Shown here piece by piece: positions 1-6,849 of a stretch of DNA of 19,098 nucleotides. Location: NCBI GenBank assembly GCA_964346175.1, contig CAYFTG010000025.1, forward strand, positions 1 through 19,098, read 5' to 3'. Both the position numbers and the translations under genes were made by a program. Source of the DNA: DTU032 sp964346175 (GTDB lineage Bacteria; Bacillota; Clostridia; Saccharofermentanales; DTU023). The notes under the pieces were generated by a model. The model was not told the origin of the DNA, did no database searches, and saw only the letters and a list, made by a program, of their open reading frames with translations. Position 1 is the stretch's first letter; every line of letters starts with the position of its first letter.

Positions 1-102
1 AATTGCTTCATGCTGTGACTTTTTTCAAGTAACCTTCTCTAACGTACTCCATTAAAATTGCGTCAATCAGATGTAGTTTACTTGTTTCTTCGATGAAGAA
101 CC

Positions 103-137
103 TGATGACTCGTTCTCGTCATCATACTTTTGTTTTT
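103..137 (+). terminator. Weak candidate intrinsic terminator
   Basis: TGATGAC (103-109) and GTCATCA (118-124) form a perfect 7-bp stem with an 8-nt loop. After three further bases comes a T-rich run (TTTTGTTTTT, 128-137). The stem is AT-rich and the T run is offset, so this is only a plausible end for a transcript entering from the left of the window. Confidence 0.3.
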
Positions 138-332
138 AGAAGGGCTTCTTGAATTGTGAGTATTGCCATTATATCGCCAAAGGTCAGCCTGCGTTTCACT
201 TAATCTTGCATTCCATGATTTTTTTAAACACTACGTTCTATCTTGCTAGTAAACTCCGTTTATGCAATAATGTATAACAATTCTTAGCTCCCCTGAGTGG
301 GATCAGCGGGGCAGAAACGGTCTGATATCGAT

Positions 333-358
333 ATTTTGAAATATTGATACTTCAAAAT
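333..358. promoter_or_regulatory. Inverted repeat, candidate operator before arcA
   Basis: ATTTTGAA (333-340) and TTCAAAAT (351-358) are perfect inverted copies separated by 10 bases. They sit about 12 bases upstream of the arcA ribosome binding site. The adjoining ATATCGATAT (325-334) is a second small palindrome. The position suits an operator for an arginine- or redox-responsive regulator. However, the spacing does not match the classical ARG box (TGAAT-4-ATTCA), so no regulator is assigned. Confidence 0.35.
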
Positions 359-380
359 TTGGCTTCAAGAGAGGGGAGAC

Positions 381-1431
381 ATGTCTTATTCATCCGGGGT
401 TCATGTATATTCTGAGATAGGTCCTTTGCGACGTGTTATGTTGCATCGCCCACATAGAGAATTGGAGAACGTTACTCCATTAAACATGAGCAAATTGCTG
501 TTTGATGATATTCCTGAAGCGGGATTAGCAGCAGAAGAACATGATCTATTTGCTCAAACTTTGCGCGACTGCGGTTCGGAAGTAATTTATATTGAAAACC
601 TCCTGACAGAACTGCTGCTCGATGCAACGAGGCGGGAAGATTTCCTGAAACTCTTCCTATTGGAGGCGGAGGTGTACAGCGAACGCTGTCCTTATCTTTT
701 GGAGTACCTCATGTCTCTGGAAATAAAGCAGCTGATAGAAGTTATCTATTCGGGTTTGCGCCGTGAAGAGTTTTCTATGAACTCCTTCCATTTGGCGGAC
801 AACGATTATGCGGATCTCTTTTGGTTTGATCCTATTCCTAACGCCTTTTTCATGCGCGATCCGATGACAGTTATCGGTAACGGTGTTGCAGTTAATTGTA
901 TGTGGTCAAAGACTCGTCAACGTGAGGCTATGATTCTCGATTATTTGCATCGTCATCACCCGATGTTTTCCTCCACTGCTAAATATTACGATCGCAATGA
1001 AAATGTATTTATAGAGGGTGGAGATGTTCTGGTTTTGTCAAATGAAGTGATTATGATCGGAGTCTCGCAGCGCACCGAAGCTACCGGGGCAGAATTACTT
1101 GCTCGCAATATTATCAGTGATCCGAACAATTCGATTACACATGCTTTGGTTTTCATAATTCCGCGCAAACGCGCCTTCATGCATTTGGATACGGTCTTCA
1201 CGATGGTAGACCGCGATATCTTCACAGTTCATCCTGAAATTNNNNNNNNNNNNNNNNNNNNNNNNNNNNNNNNNNNNNNNNNNNNNNNNNNNNNNNNNNN
1301 NNNNNNNNNNNNNNNNNNNNNNNNNNNNNNNNNNNNNNNNNGTGCACGAGATCAGATCTTCGGAACTGTCTCGCGGACGAGGTGGGCCTCGTTGTATGTC
1401 CATGCCTCTGTGGAGAGACGATATAGTTTAA
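381..1431 (+). CDS. arcA: Arginine deiminase, interrupted by an assembly gap
   Basis: Hydrolyses L-arginine to L-citrulline and ammonia, the first step of the cytoplasmic arginine deiminase pathway. The 287 codons before the gap start with a strong ribosome binding site (GAGGGGAG) and carry the family motifs: GVHVYSEIG at 6-14, FMRDP at 157-161, EGGDV at 212-216 and the catalytic HLDT with His268. After the N run, the reading frame that resumes at 1342 encodes the typical C-terminus, with SRGRGGPRCMSMP containing the nucleophilic Cys (codon 1393-1395), ending at TAA 1429-1431. These two parts are in different frames across the 100 N, so the gap length is not literal. By comparison with a family length of about 410 residues, roughly 90 codons are missing. 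The gene is most likely intact in the organism. First gene of the arc-orn block; arcB follows after 161 bases. Confidence 0.93.
1242..1341. other. Assembly gap of 100 N
   Basis: Exactly 100 N bases, the usual placeholder for a gap of unknown size. The flanking sequence is arcA on both sides but changes frame by one across the gap. The real missing length is therefore a different number, probably near 275 bases, and a multiple of three if the gene is intact. Confidence 0.97.
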
Positions 1432-1445
1432 TATTGATTATGTTT

Positions 1446-1468
1446 GCGGGTGTTGCTTTGACACCCGC
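1446..1468 (+). terminator. Hairpin after arcA, weak terminator or mRNA-stability element
   Basis: GCGGGTGT (1446-1453) pairs perfectly with ACACCCGC (1461-1468) around a 7-nt loop. It is followed only by TTTA, so termination would be partial at best. It lies 15 bases after the arcA stop and could set the ratio of ArcA to the downstream enzymes. Confidence 0.35.
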
Positions 1469-1592
1469 TTTACTATGCGAAGGTAGCGGCAGCAGCTCGA
1501 ATTATTTTTTGTAGCTGGGCTATTAAGCTGACTTTGTGGGATAATACATATGGTCGAACTTAACAAAATATGGACAACTTGAGGAGGTTGCA

Positions 1593-2588
1593 ATGGGTAT
1601 TTCATTGAAGGGCAGACATTTTCTTACACTGAAGGACTTTACGGCCGATGAGATTCGCTATCTACTGGATTTAGCGGCAGATCTCAAGCAGAAAAAACGA
1701 TTGGGAATTAGGACTAATTCACTAGAAGGCAAGAACATAGTCCTTCTTTTTGAAAAAACCTCAACCAGAACTCGCTGTGCTTTTGAAGTGGCGGCGATGG
1801 ACGAAGGTGGCGGCGTAACCTTCTTAGGTTCAGCAGACTCTCAGATGGATAAAAAGGAATCTACCGCGGATACAGCCCAAGTGCTGGGACGCTTCTATGA
1901 CGGTATCGAATTTCGAGGTTTCAAACAGGAGACCGTCGAGACTCTGGCTAAATACGCAGGCGTACCAGTGTGGAACGGGCTCACCGATCTCTATCATCCG
2001 ACGCAAGTTTTAGCCGATATGATGACAGTGCGTGAATTCGTGCACAAGCCTCTTAATAAAGTGAAGTTCGTTTACGTGGGCGACGCGCGCAACAACATGG
2101 GCAATTCTCTCATGATCGGTTGCGCCAAGCTCGGTTTGGATTTCGCCGCTTTAGCACCGAAAGAACTCTGGCCCGATGAAGCTTTGGTCGCAGAAATGGA
2201 ACTTGTAGCCGCTGAGAGCGGAGGTAGTATCACTTTGAGTGATGAACACGACGTGGTGGAAGGAGCTGACGTTATCTACACAGATGTCTGGGTTTCTATG
2301 GGTGAAGAGGCATTCTTCGCTGAGCGCATTGAGCAGTTGAAAGATTATCAGGTCAATGCGGAACTGATGGCACGTACTCAGAACAAGGATGCAATTTTCC
2401 TGCATTGCTTGCCTGCTTTCCACGATTTGAACACCACAGTAGGCCGTCAGGTTTATGAGGAGTTCGGATTAGACTCTATGGAAGTTTCGGACGAAGTATT
2501 CTCCGGACCTCAGTCTCGTGTCTTTGATCAGGCGGAGAATAGATTACATACTATAAAGGCGGTTATGGTTGCTACCATAGGGCGCTAA
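1593..2588 (+). CDS. arcB: Ornithine carbamoyltransferase, catabolic role
   Basis: Phosphorolyses citrulline to ornithine and carbamoyl phosphate (reverse of the biosynthetic direction) in the cytoplasm. The 331-residue length is normal for the family. The carbamoyl-phosphate site STRTR is at 57-61, HPTQ at 135-138, DARNNMGNS at 164-172, the ornithine-loop SMGEE at 235-239 and HCLPAFH at 271-277 with the active-site Cys272. AGGAGG lies seven bases before the ATG. The position between arcA and arcC argues for the catabolic enzyme (ArcB) rather than biosynthetic ArgF, which the sequence alone cannot separate. Its product ornithine is the substrate of the next gene block. Confidence 0.95.
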   Translation: MGISLKGRHFLTLKDFTADEIRYLLDLAADLKQKKRLGIRTNSLEGKNIVLLFEKTSTRTRCAFEVAAMDEGGGVTFLGSADSQMDKKESTADTAQVLGRFYDGIEFRGFKQETVETLAKYAGVPVWNGLTDLYHPTQVLADMMTVREFVHKPLNKVKFVYVGDARNNMGNSLMIGCAKLGLDFAALAPKELWPDEALVAEMELVAAESGGSITLSDEHDVVEGADVIYTDVWVSMGEEAFFAERIEQLKDYQVNAELMARTQNKDAIFLHCLPAFHDLNTTVGRQVYEEFGLDSMEVSDEVFSGPQSRVFDQAENRLHTIKAVMVATIGR

Positions 2589-2669
2589 TAATAGCCGGAG
2601 TCTTTGATTCTGGATAATATTTTGATTCATCATTAGAATAAGATTAAAACAATAAGGAGAAATTAACAG

Positions 2670-3605
2670 ATGGCAAACAAAAGGATTGTTGTTGCGCTCG
2701 GTGGAAACGCACTGGGTAATTCAGCAGAAGAACAAAGGGAACTGGTGCGTCATACCGCAGTCCCGATCGTAGACCTGATTATGGAAGGTCACGAAGTGGT
2801 CATAGCTCATGGTAACGGACCGCAGGTCGGTATGATTAATTTGGCATTTGATAGCGGGGCAACTCCACCTATGCCTTTCCCCGAATGCGGAGCAATGAGT
2901 CAGGGCTACATCGGCTATCACTTGCAGAATGCTATCCGCGAAGAATTGCTGAAGCGCGGCAGCGATAAGCCTGTAGCTACCATAGTTACGCAAGTCGAAG
3001 TCGACATAAATGATCCGGCTTTTAAAAACCCGACTAAACCGATCGGCAGCTTCCATAGCAAGGAAGAAGCAGAAAAAATCGCTCTGGTTAAGGGCTTCGA
3101 TATGAGAGAAGACGCCGGCCGCGGCTATCGTCGCGTTGTAGCTTCTCCTCTGCCTATTGATGTTATAGAGAAAGAAACAGTCCGCACCCTGCTTGATGCC
3201 GGACAAATCGTCATCACTGTCGGCGGCGGCGGTATTCCCGTCATCCGTAAGGGAAATGAGCTAGAAGGTGTGGCGGCAGTTATTGACAAGGACTTCGCTT
3301 CAGAGCGTCTGGCCGAATTGATTGATGCGGATTTCCTCATCATTTTGACAGCCGTGGAAAAAGTTGCTTTGAATTATGGCACGGAAGATGAGACCTGGTT
3401 GGAACAGGTGAGTGTAAGTGAGATGGAACGCTACTGCGAAGAAGGTCACTTTGCACCGGGTTCGATGCTACCCAAGGTGGAAGCTGCTCTACAGTTTGCC
3501 TCCTCAGCTCCGGGGAGAACAGCTCTAATCACCTCCTTGGCTCGAGCCAGCGCCGGAATAAGAGGTGAGACCGGCACGTCGATCAGCCTCAATGGTAAAG
3601 AATAA
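2670..3605 (+). CDS. arcC: Carbamate kinase
   Basis: Transfers the phosphate of carbamoyl phosphate to ADP, giving ATP, CO2 and ammonia, the energy-yielding step of the arginine deiminase pathway. At 311 residues it has the usual length. Family signatures are ALGGNAL at 9-15, HGNGPQVG at 47-54, PTKPIG at 121-126, GGGGIPV at 185-191, DKDFASE at 206-212 and LTAVEKV at 226-232. AAGGAG stands 10 bases before the ATG. A strong hairpin follows the stop codon, so arcABC may form a separable upstream unit from the ornithine genes. Confidence 0.96.
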   Translation: MANKRIVVALGGNALGNSAEEQRELVRHTAVPIVDLIMEGHEVVIAHGNGPQVGMINLAFDSGATPPMPFPECGAMSQGYIGYHLQNAIREELLKRGSDKPVATIVTQVEVDINDPAFKNPTKPIGSFHSKEEAEKIALVKGFDMREDAGRGYRRVVASPLPIDVIEKETVRTLLDAGQIVITVGGGGIPVIRKGNELEGVAAVIDKDFASERLAELIDADFLIILTAVEKVALNYGTEDETWLEQVSVSEMERYCEEGHFAPGSMLPKVEAALQFASSAPGRTALITSLARASAGIRGETGTSISLNGKE

Positions 3606-3615
3606 GATAGATCTT

Positions 3616-3640
3616 AACAGCGCAGACTTTCTGCGCTGTT
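3616..3640 (+). terminator. Strong hairpin between arcC and the ornithine genes
   Basis: AACAGCGCAGA (3616-3626) and TCTGCGCTGTT (3630-3640) make a perfect 11-bp stem with a CTT loop. The following GTTCTATATA is only weakly T-rich. It could be a leaky terminator or a processing/stability element that separates arcABC from the ornithine genes. No clear promoter lies between this hairpin and the next start codon. Confidence 0.45.
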
Positions 3641-3683
3641 GTTCTATATAGGGAAAAGAAGACACACAGAGAAGGAGTTGGAG

Positions 3684-5057
3684 ATGAAGACAATTAGAGT
3701 AGCCATCTGGGGCTTCGGAGCGATGGGCAGCGGCATTGGCAAGATGATAGCGTCCAAGCAAGGAATCCAAGTCTCAGGTGTATGTGACAAATGGGATGAG
3801 CTGGTCGGCAAGGAAATGTACGACTATCTCGGTATTGATCGCGCAGGGCGCCCTGAGGTAATTATTACGGCTTCCGAAGCGGAGATCGTGGATCGGGACA
3901 AGACGGATATCGTGATACTGGCAACGGATTCGTTTGTTAAAGCCCAGTTCGATAAGATAATGTTCTGTCTGGAACGCAGTGTTCCAGTTATTTCGACTGC
4001 AGAAGAGATGGCCTGGCCTTGGGCACAGAATAAAGATTTGGCAGATAAGATTGATGCTGAGGCGAAGAAAAGGGGCGTCGCTGTTTTAGGAACCGGTATC
4101 AATCCCGGCTTTGTTCTGGATTATTTGATTTTGGCGGCATCCGGTACTTGTGAAGATGTTACATCTATAAAAGGTGCTCGCATAAATGATCTGGCTCCCT
4201 TCGGCAAAGCAGTAATGGAAGAACAGGGTGTAGGCATCAGCACTGAGGAATTCGAGGAAAGAATCGCGGCTGATACGCTCGCCGGACACGTTGGTTTCCC
4301 CGAATCGATTAAAATGATGGCGCGGGGCATGGGAGTCAAGATCAAGGATATTGAGCAAACTCGTGAGCCAATCATCACCAACGTCGATCGCACCTCCGCT
4401 TATGGTTTCGCCGGCAAAGGTTCACTCGCCGGTATCCGGCAGCAGGCTTATGCGCGCGATGAAGATGGCGAGGTTTTCTACCACCTGGATCACCCCCAGC
4501 AGATCTGTCCTGAAGATGAAGGCGTTTCCACAGGTGACTATGTCACCATCCATGCTGATGGCTACGATATGAATCTGTCCATCGTTCCCGAAACACCGGG
4601 CGGCATCGGTACCATTTCCATGGTCGTTAACATGATCCCGCACGTTCTGGGAGCAAAAGCCGGTTTGCGCACTATGTTGGATTTGCCGGTACCGCGGGCT
4701 ATCCTGGGAGATTTCACTGAGCAGGTAGATCTGGATCCGGGACAGCATGCAGAGCGGAAAAAGGGTGACTATGTTGTTGTTCAGCGCGTCGTGCTTAGTG
4801 CTGATGAGCGTGCTCCGCAGGTGCCTGAAGATACAGCTCAAGTGCCGCTGATTGCGCTTTTTAAGGGTTATCTGGAAGACGAAAGTGCGGTGCCGGGCGA
4901 TGAGGTAAATGTCATCACGATGAGTGGACGCCGAGCTCAGGCCGTCTTAACTGCGCGCGACCCATCAGCTCAGCATTCTTATGGACGTTTTGTACCGGAG
5001 TTGATGCAGGTTCATCGCCAAGTGCGTGATCTGCTTTTTGGAGGGGATGAAGCATGA
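3684..5057 (+). CDS. ord-ortA: Fusion of 2,4-diaminopentanoate dehydrogenase (Ord) and 2-amino-4-oxopentanoate thiolase alpha subunit (OrtA)
   Basis: One 457-residue frame covers two proteins that are separate in C. sticklandii. Residues 1-344 resemble Ord, the NAD(P)-linked dehydrogenase that oxidatively deaminates 2,4-diaminopentanoate: Rossmann motif IWGFGAMGSG at 8-17, then GTGINPGFVLDYL at 136-148. Residues 345-358 look like a linker rich in charged residues. Residues 359-457 match the small OrtA subunit: KKGDYVVVQ at 359-367, ERAPQVPEDT at 375-384, GDEVNV at 405-410, YGRFVPEL at 433-440. The ATG at 3684 is chosen because GAAGGAG precedes it at normal distance; a TTG further upstream lies in the hairpin. 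No in-frame start with a ribosome binding site exists at the domain junction, so both activities should be made as one chain. It overlaps ortB by four bases (ATGA), suggesting translational coupling with its partner subunit. Confidence 0.88.
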   Translation: MKTIRVAIWGFGAMGSGIGKMIASKQGIQVSGVCDKWDELVGKEMYDYLGIDRAGRPEVIITASEAEIVDRDKTDIVILATDSFVKAQFDKIMFCLERSVPVISTAEEMAWPWAQNKDLADKIDAEAKKRGVAVLGTGINPGFVLDYLILAASGTCEDVTSIKGARINDLAPFGKAVMEEQGVGISTEEFEERIAADTLAGHVGFPESIKMMARGMGVKIKDIEQTREPIITNVDRTSAYGFAGKGSLAGIRQQAYARDEDGEVFYHLDHPQQICPEDEGVSTGDYVTIHADGYDMNLSIVPETPGGIGTISMVVNMIPHVLGAKAGLRTMLDLPVPRAILGDFTEQVDLDPGQHAERKKGDYVVVQRVVLSADERAPQVPEDTAQVPLIALFKGYLEDESAVPGDEVNVITMSGRRAQAVLTARDPSAQHSYGRFVPELMQVHRQVRDLLFGGDEA

Positions 5058-6463
5058 AATCAATGTCTTATGAAGCTGTAATGGCTAGAAAAAATGAAAT
5101 AATGCAAAGCTCTGTGGGGCTTGACTATAGCGTCTATGAGTCCGGAGGCATCGCTTTCGATTATGATCGTCTGATGGACGATGTCGCGTTGACTCTGGAT
5201 GAAGTGTTAGAGATTCAAGTGGAGATGGGAGTCGGCAATACTCCTTTGCGCGAGCTAAAGAACGTGAGTGCTTTGGCGCGCAAGCTGGCTCCGGAAGGAA
5301 AAGGCGCGCGCATCATGGTGAAGGACGAGGCCAACAATCTCTCCGGCAGCTTTAAAGCACGTCGGGCAGCGATTTCGGTCTGGGATGCCAAACGCAAAGG
5401 CTACAAAGGTGTTATCGCTGCGACCTCGGGCAACTATGGTGCTGCAGTGGCAGCTCTGGCTGCCAGACAGGGACTGAAAGCCCTGATCATTCAGGAATGC
5501 TACGACAGCAGGATGATCGGCCAGCCGGAAATATTGGAAAAGCAGCGTGCTTGCGAAGCGTACGGAGCAGAAGTGGTCCAGCTGACAGTAGGACCGGAGC
5601 TGTTCTATGAGCATCTCCGCTTACTGGAAGAGACAGGTTTTTACAACGCTTCACTCTACACGCCTTACGCGATTGCCGGCGTCGAGACGCTAGGTTATGA
5701 AATAGCGCAGCAGTGTCGTCAGCAATTCGGGGCCGACCCGGCCGTTGTTGTAGCGACCAATGCCGGCGGCGGTAATCTGACGGGGACAGCTCGCGGTTTA
5801 ATTAAGGCAGGGCTCAAGGACACTAAAGTTTATGCGGCTAGCGTTGATTTGAGTGGCTTGTCGATGGCGTCTGATTTGGATTTCAACAAGAAATCCTTCA
5901 CCACCGGGCACAGCGGTTTCGGTGTCCCTTATTCTACTTATCCCGATCGCAGTGACGTACCGCGCAATGCGGCGCGACCTTTGCGTTATATCGATCGTTA
6001 TCTGCTGGTGAAGCAGGGTGAAGTTTTCTACACCACTGAGATGCTGTCCGCTCTGGAAGGCATGGAGCGCGGACCGGCGGGTAATACCTCGCTGGCAGCG
6101 GCTTTCGCTTTGGCCCAGACCATGGATCAAGATGAAATCATCGTGGTGCAGGAGACCGAATATACAGGAGCGGGCAAACACCCGTCCGCGCAGCTCAGCT
6201 TTGCAGAAGAGCAGGGGATTCACTTGGTCATCGGCGATAGTGAGGAAGAGATTCCCGGTAAGAACATCATTCTCCCGGACCATCCTTCGAGGATTAAAGT
6301 ACGTGATTTGGATATGGATCGTTTGCGCTCGTCTGCTTTGCGACATTTAGTTCCGGATGACGGCGCAGTCAGTGAGAGTGATTTGGACTATATAGCAGTA
6401 GAAATTAATTCCTCAATTGCTGAGACTAAGCGTTTGATTGAGGAGATGAGGGAGGAAATGTAA
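5054..6463 (+). CDS. ortB: 2-amino-4-oxopentanoate thiolase, beta subunit, PLP-dependent
   Basis: Catalytic PLP subunit that, with OrtA, cleaves 2-amino-4-oxopentanoate with CoA into acetyl-CoA and alanine (D-alanine in the characterised system). The 469-residue protein has the fold-type II signature of threonine synthase-like enzymes: SGSFKAR at 97-103 with the likely Schiff-base Lys101, TSGNYG at 124-129 and the phosphate-binding NAGGGN at 236-241. The start ATG overlaps the stop of the Ord-OrtA frame, and GGAGG lies just upstream within that frame. Its stop shares one base with the oraS start (TAATG). A general threonine synthase is a less likely reading given the location next to OrtA and the aminomutase. 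Confidence 0.9.
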   Translation: MKSMSYEAVMARKNEIMQSSVGLDYSVYESGGIAFDYDRLMDDVALTLDEVLEIQVEMGVGNTPLRELKNVSALARKLAPEGKGARIMVKDEANNLSGSFKARRAAISVWDAKRKGYKGVIAATSGNYGAAVAALAARQGLKALIIQECYDSRMIGQPEILEKQRACEAYGAEVVQLTVGPELFYEHLRLLEETGFYNASLYTPYAIAGVETLGYEIAQQCRQQFGADPAVVVATNAGGGNLTGTARGLIKAGLKDTKVYAASVDLSGLSMASDLDFNKKSFTTGHSGFGVPYSTYPDRSDVPRNAARPLRYIDRYLLVKQGEVFYTTEMLSALEGMERGPAGNTSLAAAFALAQTMDQDEIIVVQETEYTGAGKHPSAQLSFAEEQGIHLVIGDSEEEIPGKNIILPDHPSRIKVRDLDMDRLRSSALRHLVPDDGAVSESDLDYIAVEINSSIAETKRLIEEMREEM

Positions 6464-6849
6464 TGGATAAGCACAAGGAAACAGCTCAGCTTAGTCAGGA
6501 TTTTTCCGAACGAAGACAACATCTGGATGTGATGGATGAGCAAGAGCTATATGATTACTTCTGGGAACTGGCTGGGAAAGTAGTTGAGCCCATGCTGGAA
6601 GCCGGAAAGATTTACACAACACCGTCGATCGAGCGCAGCGTCCTGCTGCGTATGGGCTTCAACAGTATTGAAGCCGGCGCGATAGTAGATGGTGTGATCT
6701 CTCATAATTTATTGGGCAAAGGGGCCGGCCACGTAGTCTGGCGCTTGTCGCAGAAATTGAACAAGACTGTACTTGAAACCGGAGAAGCACTTGCTCGCGG
6801 TGACTTGTGGGATGAGGTTCCGGGTCTGTTTGAGGAGGTGGAGGCATGA
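6463..6849 (+). CDS. oraS: D-ornithine 4,5-aminomutase small subunit
   Basis: Small subunit of the adenosylcobalamin- and PLP-dependent enzyme that moves the terminal amino group of D-ornithine from C5 to C4, giving 2,4-diaminopentanoate. The 128 residues are close to the length of the C. sticklandii OraS, and the middle part (IYTTPSIERSVLLRMGFNS, 50-68) and GHVVWRLSQ (89-97) look conserved. It binds no cofactor by itself; in the family it completes the active site of OraE. Start and stop overlap the neighbours by one and four bases, as expected for subunits made in fixed ratio. GAGGGAGG precedes the ATG. Confidence 0.9.
   Translation: MDKHKETAQLSQDFSERRQHLDVMDEQELYDYFWELAGKVVEPMLEAGKIYTTPSIERSVLLRMGFNSIEAGAIVDGVISHNLLGKGAGHVVWRLSQKLNKTVLETGEALARGDLWDEVPGLFEEVEA

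Larger units (their letters stand above)
1..380. other. Non-coding region upstream of arcA
   Basis: No open reading frame with a ribosome binding site and family resemblance is visible on either strand. The stretch is AT-rich with frequent stops. It contains a terminator-like hairpin near 103-137, a C/G-rich imperfect hairpin around 290-312 (CCCCTGA against TCA-gc-GGGG), a 10-bp palindrome at 325-334 and an inverted repeat at 333-358 just before the arcA ribosome binding site. I could not place a convincing sigma-A promoter. TATAAC at 273-278 is the best -10 candidate, but no good -35 lies at the right distance. The region probably carries the arcA promoter and operator. Confidence 0.6.

Noticed and set aside
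1458..1463. Perfect TTGACA that might be a -35 box for arcB
   Set aside because: No -10 box lies 16-18 bases downstream, and the bases are part of the hairpin after arcA.
3639..3683. Longer N-terminus for the Ord-OrtA protein from a TTG at 3639
   Set aside because: The TTG is at the edge of a strong hairpin without a ribosome binding site, while ATG 3684 has one and gives the normal Rossmann start.
4747..4758. ATG near the Ord-OrtA junction as a separate ortA start
   Set aside because: It is in a different reading frame from OrtA and has no ribosome binding site.
5798..6346. Long open frame on the minus strand inside ortB
   Set aside because: It lies fully opposite a clear PLP enzyme gene, has no ribosome binding site or recognisable protein signature, and reflects codon bias of the sense strand.
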